Shown: positions 16,730-25,225, counted from the first letter of the stretch. The stretch: 64,000 nt of DNA from Flavobacteriales bacterium (GCA_023957375.1 JAMLHB010000002.1:496001-560000), one strand, 5' to 3'. Numbers and translations are program-made. Notes: generated from the letters alone by a model not told the origin.

Positions 16730-18760
16730 TCAGGGCAGGAAGCTGAAGTTGCGGCCATACTCGAGCATTTGGCCCAGGAAGTCGTCCGGGTATTCCACCT
16801 TGATGTCGGTGATCTGCCCGTTGGCATCCGTGACCGGCACTAAGCGGGGCTGCATGAAGCCGGCATACGGGGCGGTCTTGATGTGTTCGGCGCGCTTGAG
16901 CACCTCGGCATGCAGGGCCGGGTCCACCTTCACTCCATAGTTCTCCACCAGGTCATGGCCCGCCTGGTAGTCGCCCTGGCTCTTGATGCGCTGCACCTCG
17001 CGCAACAATTGGCCGAAGAGGTCGCGCAGCTTGTTGTAGTCACGGATGTGGAAATACGTTTTGCCATCGCGGACCTCCTTCACCACCACGCTGTCGGCAG
17101 CGCCCTTTTCCACCACCCAGGCGCTCACCCAAAGGCGGTTGCGCATATGTGCCTCTTCCACCTGGTCTCCCAGCTTCAGGCGCCGCAATTGGACCATCAT
17201 GCCGTTGCGGATGTAGCTGTCGTACTCCGCCTTGCCGACTTCCAGGGATGGCATCACGCCAAACTCCACCAGTTTGGGGTCCATCAGGAAATACAGGGCC
17301 ACCAGGTCGGCGCGCCCTTCTTCCAACGTGCTCGCATAGGTCTTCAAGGTAACGTCCGGTCCGCTGATGCCCGGCTCCAACTGGCCGCTGGCATGCCCCA
17401 CCACCTCGTGCAGGGCGGTATGCAGGTTGTCGCCCAACGATCCATATTTCACCGCGCGGTCCACCTCGGCCTGGTCGTAGCAGAATTCCTTCAAGGCTCC
17501 TTCGCCGGTGCTCTTGTCGTAGGCATTGATGATGTTGCCCAAGCTGATGCTCTTGCTGCCGTGGTCCTTGCGGATCCAGTCGGCATTGGGCAAGTTCACG
17601 CCGATGGGCGTGCTGGGGGCCGCATCGCCGGCCTCGCCCACGGCGTTGATGAAGCGGTAGGTGATGCCCACCACGTCCTTCTTCTTATGCTGCGGCATCA
17701 AGGGCGAATGGTCTTCGAACCATTGTGCATACTTCTGGATCACCTCCATGTGCTTGGTGGCCACCGGGTCGGTCACCTCCACGATGGACTCGAAGGATCC
17801 GCGCTTTCCCAAAGGGTCGTTGTACACCTCGATGAAGCCGTGGATGAAGTCCACCGTGCCGGAGGTGTCCTTCACCCAGGCGATGTTAAAGTCGTCCCAC
17901 GCCTTCAGGTCGCCGGTGTTGTAGTATTGGATCAGCAGGTTGATGGCCTTGCGCTGCTGCTCGTTCTCGGCCACGTCGGCTGCTTTCCCCAGCCATTTCA
18001 CGCATTCGGCAAGCGCCTGGCCGTACATGCCCCCCACCTTCCAGGTCTCTTCGGCCAGCTTGCCGTCCTTGCCGCGCACCAGCTTGCTGTTGAGCCCGTA
18101 GCTGATGGGCGTGGTATCGCCCTTCACCTCCATGGCCGCATAAAACGCTTCCACTTCCTTGGCGTTGATGTCATCGCCATAGAAGTTCACCGCTGATGCC
18201 AGCACCACGTCCTTGTCCTTGTCCAGGCTTACTCTCTTGGCATCGATGGCCGGATCGAAGAGGATGTCGACCACTTCCTTCGGAAGGTCTGCACCGCTGG
18301 CCGTTACCAGCGTATCCATGTAGCTGCGCGGGAAGCCCGGGAGGAATTTCTGCTGGCCGTAGTGGTGGTGGATGCCGTTAGCGAAGAAGATCTGCTTGGC
18401 ATAGGTCAGGAAGGCGTCCCACCCGGCCCCGGTGCGTTCACCTTTGTAGTCGTTCAAGATCTTTTCCAAGGCCCGCCTGATCTTCAGGTTGTGGCGGTAG
18501 TTCTGGTCCCACATGATGTCGCGCCCGCTCAGGCCGGCCATCGTCAGGAAGTAGGCCAACTTTTTCTGGCGGAGGGAGAGCTCCTCCCAACCCGGTATCT
18601 GGTAGCGGATCACGCGCACGTCGGCAAACTGGTCCACTTGCCACTTGAACGTGTCGACGGCCGCCGTGTCAGCCGTCGCCGTATTGCCCGACGGGTTTTC
18701 GCCGCCGCCACAGGCCGTGAACAGCGGGAGCGCCACGAGGGCGATCAAAGAGCGTTGCAT
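16730..18760 (-). CDS. Dipeptidyl peptidase III-type lipoprotein (peptidase family M49)
   Basis: A 676-residue lipoprotein (lipobox LFTAC, Cys17). The M49 hallmark HExxGH is present as HEVVGH at 451-456, and the second motif as LEEGRAD at 479-485 (EEcRaE in the classical enzyme), supplying zinc ligands and catalytic Glu. Length is close to the family's usual ~700. M49 enzymes remove dipeptides from peptide N-termini. In this organism it would act in the periplasm or at the outer membrane, feeding peptide uptake. The upstream tRNA-Leu is on the same strand but has its own terminator. Confidence 0.87.
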   Translation of the reverse strand: MQRSLIALVALPLFTACGGGENPSGNTATADTAAVDTFKWQVDQFADVRVIRYQIPGWEELSLRQKKLAYFLTMAGLSGRDIMWDQNYRHNLKIRRALEKILNDYKGERTGAGWDAFLTYAKQIFFANGIHHHYGQQKFLPGFPRSYMDTLVTASGADLPKEVVDILFDPAIDAKRVSLDKDKDVVLASAVNFYGDDINAKEVEAFYAAMEVKGDTTPISYGLNSKLVRGKDGKLAEETWKVGGMYGQALAECVKWLGKAADVAENEQQRKAINLLIQYYNTGDLKAWDDFNIAWVKDTSGTVDFIHGFIEVYNDPLGKRGSFESIVEVTDPVATKHMEVIQKYAQWFEDHSPLMPQHKKKDVVGITYRFINAVGEAGDAAPSTPIGVNLPNADWIRKDHGSKSISLGNIINAYDKSTGEGALKEFCYDQAEVDRAVKYGSLGDNLHTALHEVVGHASGQLEPGISGPDVTLKTYASTLEEGRADLVALYFLMDPKLVEFGVMPSLEVGKAEYDSYIRNGMMVQLRRLKLGDQVEEAHMRNRLWVSAWVVEKGAADSVVVKEVRDGKTYFHIRDYNKLRDLFGQLLREVQRIKSQGDYQAGHDLVENYGVKVDPALHAEVLKRAEHIKTAPYAGFMQPRLVPVTDANGQITDIKVEYPDDFLGQMLEYGRNFSFLP

Positions 18761-18796
18761 GTTCGGAGAGTTTCGAGTCCGCGAATATAACCGGGG

Positions 18797-19279
18797 TTAT
18801 TGCGGCGCTGTTCCCCCCCGCATGGGCACGGCGGGGTCGCCTTGGCCCGCCAGTTGGCGCAGCTTATGGAATGCGGCCAATTGCCTGTTGTAGCGTTTCA
18901 GGTCGGCCTGGTCCAGTTCCTTCGCCTGGCGGATGTCCATCTTGTCGCTGAGGTCGTGGAGCTTCACGCGCAGGGCCAGGTTGTTTTGCGCCACACGGTC
19001 GATATAGCCCGCATAGTCCTCCTCGGGTTGGCGTGAGATGTGGGCCAGCGCCTGGAGGATCTGCGGCGGAAAGCCTTTGAGCCCGAGGTCTTCCGTTGTA
19101 AGACTTGACCGCTCCAGCACATCATGCAACGCGCCCAGCACCTGCTCTTCCATGGTTGTTCCGCGCATCATCACCCGCAGCACATGCAGGATGTACGGCT
19201 TCCCGGCCCTGTCCTTCTGGCCCTTGTGCACCTTTACGGCCAAGCGGATGGCGCGCTCCAACAGTTGCTCCTCCATCAC
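18797..19279 (-). CDS. Small HD-domain hydrolase, SpoT/Mesh1-like
   Basis: A 160-residue single-domain protein. The start resembles RelA/SpoT hydrolase domains: VHKGQKDRAGKPYILH (His18, His32), then LHDVLE with the HD pair at 52-53 and Glu56, and a late Asp in KLHDLSDK (Asp109). These are the metal ligands of small alarmone hydrolases, which convert (p)ppGpp to GDP/GTP plus pyrophosphate. No synthetase domain is attached. True alarmone activity is inferred; another HD nucleotidase role is possible. The gene starts 3 bp after the stop of the upstream lipoprotein gene, so the two are probably co-transcribed. Confidence 0.75.
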   Translation of the reverse strand: MMEEQLLERAIRLAVKVHKGQKDRAGKPYILHVLRVMMRGTTMEEQVLGALHDVLERSSLTTEDLGLKGFPPQILQALAHISRQPEEDYAGYIDRVAQNNLALRVKLHDLSDKMDIRQAKELDQADLKRYNRQLAAFHKLRQLAGQGDPAVPMRGGTAPQ

Positions 19280-19282
19280 GCC

Positions 19283-19969
19283 CTACTTGGCCAAGGTGAT
19301 CCGCAGGTCCAGCGCTTCCGGGTCTTTCATGATCACGGACCAGTCCGTGGCCAGTTCCAGCTTGCGCGCATTCGGGCTTTCCTTGGTCACGCCATCAGCC
19401 AGCCTGGTGTCCTGCACGTCCTTGGCGAACTTGAAGCTGTACTTGTAATGCATGGCTTTCAGCAGCTCCGCAGAACCTGTGGTATCACTGCCGTTCATCT
19501 CCTTGCCCAACTCTTCCGCATACAGGTTGTTGGTGCGCACCAAGGTGCTACCCTCCCAGCGGAAAAAAGCTTTCTGCACGCCCGTGGAATCCGGCATCAG
19601 TTTGTTCAAGGCGCGGTTCAAGGCATCCACATCCTTGAATGAAAAGGAGATCCGTTGCACAAAGCCGTCCTGCTCGCTCTTGAGCTTCACCTTTTTGATC
19701 CCCTCAAGGCTCTTGAGCGCTGCTACCTTGGCGTCCGAGCCGGTGATCGGGCCATCGTCCTTCTTTCGGGATTTCTTGCGCTCTTTATTGTCCATCATGC
19801 CGGCCATGTCTTTCAAGTCGCTCATGTCCACCACGTATTCCATGGTGCCGCTCCCGTCCTTCTTGAAGGTGTAGTTCTCCTCAATGGTGAGGCAACCGGA
19901 GATCAGGAGCACCAAGCTCGTTGCGGCCAGGACCCGGATGAAACGCAAGGAGCGGTGCAGGGAGTTCAT
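19283..19969 (-). CDS. Lipoprotein of unknown function
   Basis: A 228-residue lipoprotein with a clear lipobox, LISGC (Cys26), then CLTIEENYTFKKDGSGTMEY. The mature part has a charged stretch, NKERKKSRKKDD, and ends in a beta-rich domain. The opening 'I-e-E-x-y-x-f-x-x-D-G-S-G-x-m-x-y' pattern recurs in Bacteroidota lipoproteins of unknown role; I do not assign a family. It stands 3 bp upstream of the small HD hydrolase gene. Between it and the next gene upstream lies a 23-bp tandem repeat. Confidence 0.72.
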   Translation of the reverse strand: MNSLHRSLRFIRVLAATSLVLLISGCLTIEENYTFKKDGSGTMEYVVDMSDLKDMAGMMDNKERKKSRKKDDGPITGSDAKVAALKSLEGIKKVKLKSEQDGFVQRISFSFKDVDALNRALNKLMPDSTGVQKAFFRWEGSTLVRTNNLYAEELGKEMNGSDTTGSAELLKAMHYKYSFKFAKDVQDTRLADGVTKESPNARKLELATDWSVIMKDPEALDLRITLAK

Positions 19970-20038
19970 CGGTGATGGGTATGGAGTTGATCCAAAGGTA
20001 CTTGAGGGTTCACTCTTGCAACGGGCTTTTCACGCCTT

Positions 20039-20136
20039 GGCCAATTGCCCCATTGATCCATTGGCAAATTGCTCATTGATCCTTTGGCCAATTGCTCATT
20101 GATCCATTGGCGAATTGCCCATTGCCAATTTGCCAT
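20039..20136. repeat. Tandem 23-bp repeat, about 3.5 units
   Basis: Units of the form GGCCAATTGCTCATTGATC plus 4 nt repeat with single-base differences. The array abuts the stop codon of the regulator gene. It is AT-richer than its surroundings and non-coding, in the 5' region of the lipoprotein gene. Confidence 0.8.
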
Positions 20137-20967
20137 TTACAACGCCAGCCTTCCCTGCTTCTCCATCGCCATGCGCAACTGGCCCACCTCCTTGCGCAGG
20201 TCCAGCACGCTGCGCGAAAGCTCGTCGCGGCTCAGGTTGGGTTCGGGCAGTTCATGGCTGATGAAGTGTACGAACTTCCAGATCTCCAATACTTCGGAGA
20301 TGGGCACCTCGTAGGGCTGGTACACGGGGTTGGTGCTGCAGAGCAGCAGGTTGCCGGTGGTCTTGAGCTGGTTGTACACCACCTTGAACACGATGCCATC
20401 CTCCTTGGTGATGATGATGTAGGGCTGGCCGTCGCGCAGGGTCTGCCAGTTCTGCACGTACTCGCCCGTTACCCACGAGCCTTCGCCCACGGGGGGCATG
20501 CTGTCGCCGCTGATCTGGAAGGTGCGGTACTTGCGGTCCCGGCTCAGGAAGGGCATCTGGAAGGTGGGCAGTACGCTGATGTACTCGGGATCGGCGTAGC
20601 CCAGGGCATAGCCGGCCTTGGCCTTGTGGTTCACCAGCTCGATGTTCTCGCGGTCGCCGCGGTCCACCGTGGTGGCCAGCACGCGCAGGCGGCGGCCGCT
20701 TAGGTCCACATCGCCGCCGCGCTCCAGGATGCCGAGCTGGCTTTCGCTCAGCGCCGTGAGGTCGTCCTTGAGCAGCTTGTCCAAGCCCACCTTGAAGTAG
20801 CCGCTGATGCGCACCAACAGGTCCAAGGAGGGTTCGGCGCTGCCGTTTTCATAGCCGCTCCAGCTGGAGCGCTTCACATCAAGGGCGATGGCGGTTTCTT
20901 CCTGCGAGCGGCCGCGGCGCGTGCGCAGCAGCTTGATGTTGGGGCCGAAGTGGGGATTGGTTGCCAT
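20137..20967 (-). CDS. XRE-family regulator with S24/LexA-like peptidase domain
   Basis: A 276-residue two-domain repressor. The N-terminal helix-turn-helix (about 8-65) reads LLRTRRGRSQEETAIALDVKRSSWSGYENG. The C-terminal part is a S24 domain with SGDSMPPVGEGSWVTGEY, the serine motif of LexA/CI-type proteins, and a following lysine-containing strand DGIVFKVVYNQL. Such proteins repress stress or phage genes, and some are inactivated by self-cleavage. A perfect 7-7-7 palindrome 50 bp upstream is a good autoregulatory operator. No phage genes lie nearby. A TACCTTTG -7 element precedes the gene. Confidence 0.85.
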   Translation of the reverse strand: MATNPHFGPNIKLLRTRRGRSQEETAIALDVKRSSWSGYENGSAEPSLDLLVRISGYFKVGLDKLLKDDLTALSESQLGILERGGDVDLSGRRLRVLATTVDRGDRENIELVNHKAKAGYALGYADPEYISVLPTFQMPFLSRDRKYRTFQISGDSMPPVGEGSWVTGEYVQNWQTLRDGQPYIIITKEDGIVFKVVYNQLKTTGNLLLCSTNPVYQPYEVPISEVLEIWKFVHFISHELPEPNLSRDELSRSVLDLRKEVGQLRMAMEKQGRLAL

Positions 20968-20988
20968 GCTTCACGGGTGTTGGTGAAG

Positions 20989-20996
20989 CAAAGGTA
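20989..20996 (-). promoter_or_regulatory. -7 promoter element of the XRE/S24 gene
   Basis: TACCTTTG on the minus strand fits TAnnTTTG, 21 nt before the ATG. Confidence 0.5.
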
Positions 20997-21018
20997 ATGA
21001 CATTTTCCACGACTTTGT

Positions 21019-21039
21019 ATTGACGTTATTTGCGTCAAT
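21019..21039. promoter_or_regulatory. Palindromic operator upstream of the XRE/S24 gene
   Basis: ATTGACG-TTATTTG-CGTCAAT is a perfect inverted repeat of 7-bp arms with a 7-bp spacer. It lies just upstream of the -7 element, where a dimeric repressor would block RNA polymerase. The neighbouring regulator is the likely ligand. The rest of 20968-21142 shows no other feature. Confidence 0.6.
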
Positions 21040-21142
21040 CCGCTCTGAGGCCCAAACCAGGCGTCATGCATGTTCACCAACGTGTCCATGGGCGCACGAA
21101 AGTCCTGGCAGGGAACCCTATGCCCGCAGCGGGGCCCGCACA

Positions 21143-21565
21143 CTAAAGCAATGCAAGCAACCCTGCCGGGTCCACCACCTTGATGCCTTGGGCTTTTTTG
21201 AAGTGTGTTTTGTTCGAGGTGCAGAGGTGGGTTACGCCGCCGATGCTTTTGGCGGCGAAATACTGGCCCGCATCTTCCACATCCGGCCACCCACTGCCCA
21301 GGGCATTCCGGAATACGCCCTCATCCTGCCCGATCACTTGCACTTGGTCCAGGAAATCGCCCGCCTTCAATATGGCTTCACTGTTGCCGAACGCACGTTT
21401 CAGGAAATAGAACACGATATGGAACCCGACAGAAGAAACAAATCCCGTTACCCGACCTTTGGCAACCGCATCCATGACCAAGGTGCTCTGCGCGGCCATG
21501 GGTCTTTTCTCCAGGCCGTCCAGGTACATGTTGAGCGGCACGTTGGGGTCCAACAGCACCTTCAT
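21143..21565 (-). CDS. PIN-domain protein, probable toxin of a type II toxin-antitoxin pair
   Basis: A 140-residue protein with the PIN fold. LLDPNVPLN at the N-terminus gives the first acidic residue (Asp6), GWPDVEDAGQYFAA the central acidic pair, and TSNKTHFKKAQGIKVVDP the final strand. In the last motif the usual Asp is replaced (TSN rather than T-x-D), so catalytic competence is uncertain. PIN toxins are metal-dependent RNases, often cutting tRNA or mRNA. Its start overlaps the antitoxin stop by 4 bp (ATGA), the typical order of antitoxin then toxin. Confidence 0.78.
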   Translation of the reverse strand: MKVLLDPNVPLNMYLDGLEKRPMAAQSTLVMDAVAKGRVTGFVSSVGFHIVFYFLKRAFGNSEAILKAGDFLDQVQVIGQDEGVFRNALGSGWPDVEDAGQYFAAKSIGGVTHLCTSNKTHFKKAQGIKVVDPAGLLALL

Positions 21566-21843
21566 TTGCGCGGCACGTGCTTGCGCAGGATGTGGCCGAG
21601 CATATCGTCCTTCTCCCAGTCCGTAGGTTTCAGGCGACCGGCTGCTGTTCCCCGGTTCCGCTTTACGAAGTCGCTGAGCTCGCCGGGTTCATCCTGCTCT
21701 CTGTCCAAGGAAACCGCCAGTTCTTCCACCAGCTCCGTGATGGAGCGCCCCCGCCGTGCGCTGGCCCGGCGCAACATGGCTATGTACCTGCTCCTCACGC
21801 TCAAGGTGAGCTTGTTGCTTTTTGCCGAGGTGCGCGCTTTCAT
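21562..21843 (-). CDS. Antitoxin, DUF6364/ribbon-helix-helix-like
   Basis: About 93 residues starting MKARTSAKSNKLTLSVRSRYI. The pattern K-L-T-L-S-V-x(9)-A-x-x-R-G-R-S-I-T-E-L-V-E is that of ribbon-helix-helix antitoxins (DUF6364 type) that pair with PIN toxins in Bacteroidota. The C-terminal tail ILRKHVPRK probably contacts the toxin. The frame is open further upstream, but the ATG at 21843 matches the family's start. It overlaps the PIN gene by 4 bp. Its promoter must lie where the degraded ISL3 element begins. Confidence 0.75.
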   Translation of the reverse strand: MKARTSAKSNKLTLSVRSRYIAMLRRASARRGRSITELVEELAVSLDREQDEPGELSDFVKRNRGTAAGRLKPTDWEKDDMLGHILRKHVPRK

Positions 21844-21889
21844 GGAACGAAGATACGTGCAATGCGACCGAACAGATACGTATCGCCTG

Positions 21890-22903
21890 GACCGGTCGGA
21901 TCCACGCCATGTGCTGCGGGTGCTGGGGGATGATGGCAAGGTCAGGCAGGTGGAGGTTCCATGGGCACGTGAAGGCAGCGGGTTCACCCTGCTGTTCGAG
22001 GCGTTTGCCATGTTACTGATCGAGCAGGAGATGCCCGTGAACAAGGTGGGCAAGACCGTCGGCACCTACCCCAAGAGGATCTGGACCATCTTCAACCATT
22101 GGCTCGGCAGGGCCTATGCAAAGGCCGATCACGCGGGCATTGAGGTGCTGGGCATCGATGAAACCAGTTCAAAGCGCGGCCACACCTACCTGACCTTGGC
22201 CGTGGACATGAAGACCTCCCGCGTGGGCCACGTCACCGAGGGCAAGGGGCCGATACCATCACGGCAATTGCCGGGCACCTGGAGGCCAAAGGGTCGCCTC
22301 CGGAAGGCATCACGCAGGTGTGCATCCGACCTTCCTCCGGCATTCATCAACGGGGTGCAGAAGGAGTTCCCCAAGGCCAGCATCGTCTTCGACCGATTTC
22401 ATGTGAAGGCCCTGCTCAACAAGGCCATGGATGACCTGCGCAAACAGGAGGTGCGCAAGCATGCCATCCTCAAGGGCCAGAAATACCTCTTCCTCAAGGC
22501 CGAGAAGAACCTCAAGGATTACTAGGTCGCACTCAGGGACCTCAGTCTGGAAACCTTGCCCAGGCTAGGGGAGGCCTATCGCCTAAAGGTCCTCTTCGAC
22601 GACTTCTGGACCTTCCGAAACCCCGAAAGGGCACAGAGCTTCTTGGCTTTCTGGTGCGACATCGCCACGGAGGCCGCCATTGAACCATTCGTCAAGTTCG
22701 CCAATACCGTCGCACAGCACTGGGCGGGCATCACCAACTACACCAAGTACCATATCTCAAACGGCATCCTCGAAGGGATCAATGCTAAGGTCCAACTCGC
22801 AAAGGCAAGGGCCAGGGAGTACAGAAACAACCAGAACCTCATCAACATGATATACTTCCTCACAGGCAAGCTCCAGTTCGATTACCCACGCTATTCGACA
22901 TAG
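21890..22903 (+). pseudogene. Degraded ISL3-family transposase
   Basis: The plus strand encodes ISL3 (DDE) transposase segments in order: VRQVEVPWAREGSGFTLLFE, GIEVLGIDETSSKRG with the first catalytic Asp, KASIVFDRFHVKALLNKA, and after an interruption ISNGILEGINAKVQLAKARA to the stop at 22903. It is broken at least three ways. The frame shifts near 22245 and back near 22325, the conserved sequence continuing in another frame. An in-frame TAG stands at 22523-22525 where conserved residues continue. The N-terminal zinc-finger part is missing or scrambled. It cannot make an active transposase. No clear terminal inverted repeats were found. Confidence 0.88.
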
Positions 22904-23112
22904 ACCCTAAAATTCATTACCTTGGCGTTCCCCTTGCCCGCATGTATTTGTTGACACATGAAGCGATTGCAACTCCTTGATGAATCGATGGACCCGTTGT
23001 CCGGGGCCGTCAATACTTCATGACCGGCTCAATAAAAGGCCAAAAGCACCATGACACATGCACGCGTTCGAAGCCATCCGTTCTTGACACCACGACACAA
23101 CATTTTCACCAA

Positions 23113-23655
23113 ATGATTGGCCATTACAATAGAAACACAAAATTAGACTTTGGCATGTATCAAGGTTATGAATTAGGTGTTGTATACGTATTTGACCCTT
23201 GGTATATAGATTGGTGCATCAATAACATTAACAAATTCTACATTTCTGACTTGAATGAATTGAAAGAATTTTCAGTACTTGGGGAACACAAAGACCTAAC
23301 AATGGTTAGGATGGTCGGAGAACCTAGCGCCAATCCGTATATCGATGTATTCGGCTCCTTCCAAGAATTAATTGATGAAGTAATACTAGGCGATGTGAAG
23401 CATATTTTTTCTGATTCAACCATACAAAAGAATGAATCTAAATCTTATCTTTCTTCCAATGGCAGCATCAATGATGACTTTGACTCAAATCATGAACCAT
23501 ATCATCGTCATTTTGAGGGTATTTCTGACTGGGATGAGGAGATGTATGGGTCCTCGTATTATAAATATGGTGGTGGCCCAACTGGTGACTTGAGTGATGA
23601 TTTTATCGATGATGTTTTAGGAGGGAATCCTTCGGCCTATTGGAATATCGATTAG
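23113..23655 (+). CDS. AT-rich orphan protein with exonuclease X C-terminal-like motif
   Basis: About 180 residues from the ATG at 23113; an in-frame ATG at 23020 would add 31 residues. The beginning reads DFGMYQGYELG, then VFDPWYIDWCINNINKFYI. This fits the short 'F-G-k-Y-k-G ... d-P-x-Y-i-x-W-c' domain found at the C-terminus of exonuclease X and in small orphan proteins. The rest is acidic and low in complexity, ending GGGPTGDLSDDFIDD. No catalytic motif is visible. Base and codon use are far more AT-rich than all neighbours, pointing to recent acquisition. It lies between the ISL3 remnant and a REP palindrome. Confidence 0.6.
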   Translation: MIGHYNRNTKLDFGMYQGYELGVVYVFDPWYIDWCINNINKFYISDLNELKEFSVLGEHKDLTMVRMVGEPSANPYIDVFGSFQELIDEVILGDVKHIFSDSTIQKNESKSYLSSNGSINDDFDSNHEPYHRHFEGISDWDEEMYGSSYYKYGGGPTGDLSDDFIDDVLGGNPSAYWNID

Positions 23656-23728
23656 TTTACAATTAAGAACCTTGAAATAGGCACTCGGATATTAATTGAT
23701 GCGGGACTAAATAGATGACGACAAATCT

Positions 23729-23752
23729 GACGCGAGCGACCACGCTCTTGCC
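23729..23752. repeat. REP-like palindrome, degenerate copy
   Basis: GCGAGCGACCACGCTC resembles the core GCGAGCGTCCACGCTC found at 428-452 and 48361-48385, with one mismatch in the loop. It marks the right edge of the AT-rich accessory segment. Confidence 0.6.
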
Positions 23753-23794
23753 CACAATGGGGGTTGAACAGGCTCGATCCTGAAGGCCTAACCC

Positions 23795-25150
23795 TTACCC
23801 TTCTGTCTCATCTGTCCCAATGCCTGTTTTCAGCAACGCATACCCTTCGCTCTTGGCCACGAAGGTGGCCGCCGTGATGTCGCCCACCACGTTCACCGCC
23901 GTGCGGCACATGTCCAGGATGCGGTCCACGCCGAGGATGATGGCGATGAGCGCGGGGTCCACGCCCAAGGAGGCCAGCACCACGATGACGTACGGGATGG
24001 AGCCGCCGGGCACGCCCGCCGTGCCAATGCCGCCAAGGATGGCCAAGTAGGCCACGGTGAGCTGCGTGGCCAAGGCGAGGTCCACGCCGGCGAGCTGCGC
24101 GAGGAAGATGATGGTGACGCCTTCATAGAGCGCCGTGCCGTTCTGGTTGGCGGTGGCGCCGATGGTGAGCACGAAGGAGTTGATCTCCGAGGGCACGCCC
24201 AGCTTCTCGCGCGATTCGCGCAGTGCCGTGGGCAGCGTGGCGTTGGAAGAGGACGTGCTGAACGCGGTGATGGCGGTGGTCTTCACGCGGCTGAAGAACT
24301 CCAGCGGCGGGATGCCGGAGAGAAACTTCACGGAGGCCCCGTACACCAGCACGCCATGGATGAGCAGGCCGCCGAGCACCACGGCGATGTACCACAGCAG
24401 GGCGGTGAGCAGGTCCATGCCGAAGGAGGCGATGCTGCTGAACACCAGCAGGGCCACGGCCACGGGGGCCAAGCGCATGATCCAGTGGATGATGCGCACG
24501 GAGATCTCGTACAGCGCGGTGAAGAAGCCCAGGAAGGGCGCAGCGGTTTCCGCGGGCACCATGGCCGCGGCGATGCCCAGCACCAGCGCGAAGAACATGA
24601 TGTGCAGCAGGTTGGGCGTGCCCACCATGGCCGACACGGGATTCTCCGGCACTAACTGCGACACCACTTCGGTAATCAATGCCACGGGCTTCTCCTTGCG
24701 CTGCTCCAGCGCGGCGGTGGTGGCGCCCACGCGCTCATCGGCGCTGCGCCCGTATTCAGCTTCCAGCGCCTGGGCCGTTTCCGGCGAGATGCGCTCCCCG
24801 GGCTTCACTAAGTTCACCAGCGCCAGGCCGATGACCACGGAGATCGCCGAAATGCACACCGTGTAGGCGAGCGTCTTCACGCCCACGCGGCCCAGCTTGC
24901 GCACGTCGCCCATGCCGGCCACGCCCGTCACCAGCGCGGAGAACACCAGGGGCATCACCACCATCAGCAGCAGGCGCAGCCAGATGTTGCCCAAGGGCGA
25001 GGTGATGTTGGCCACGGTCCATTCCAAGCGGTGGTCGCCGGGCCCGAGCAAAACATTCACCGCGATGCCGGCCAGTACGCCGGCCGCCAAGCCGAGCAGG
25101 ATCTTGGTGTGCAGGGGGCGTTTCTTGCGGGGTTCCTTGGGTTCGCTCAT
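23795..25150 (-). CDS. Dicarboxylate/amino acid:cation symporter (DAACS family)
   Basis: A 451-residue inner-membrane transporter of the GltP/DctA type. Several long hydrophobic segments are present, together with the serine-rich loop STSSSNATLPTAL, the substrate/cation region ATANQNGTALYEGV (family NMDGT), and the final loop GVPGGSIPYVIVVLASLG, GVDRILDMCRTAVNVVGD. It imports glutamate, aspartate or C4-dicarboxylates with sodium or protons. Family motifs cannot tell these substrates apart. The start MSEPKEPRKKRPLHTKI gives a short basic cytoplasmic end before the first helix. It is monocistronic, with repeats on both sides. Confidence 0.9.
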   Translation of the reverse strand: MSEPKEPRKKRPLHTKILLGLAAGVLAGIAVNVLLGPGDHRLEWTVANITSPLGNIWLRLLLMVVMPLVFSALVTGVAGMGDVRKLGRVGVKTLAYTVCISAISVVIGLALVNLVKPGERISPETAQALEAEYGRSADERVGATTAALEQRKEKPVALITEVVSQLVPENPVSAMVGTPNLLHIMFFALVLGIAAAMVPAETAAPFLGFFTALYEISVRIIHWIMRLAPVAVALLVFSSIASFGMDLLTALLWYIAVVLGGLLIHGVLVYGASVKFLSGIPPLEFFSRVKTTAITAFSTSSSNATLPTALRESREKLGVPSEINSFVLTIGATANQNGTALYEGVTIIFLAQLAGVDLALATQLTVAYLAILGGIGTAGVPGGSIPYVIVVLASLGVDPALIAIILGVDRILDMCRTAVNVVGDITAATFVAKSEGYALLKTGIGTDETEG

Positions 25151-25225
25151 GGGGTTACCGGCTCATCACGGCGCTGCAAGAAAAGGCGAACGGACGGGGT
25201 GGCCAAACGCGGCCAGGAGTTCAGG

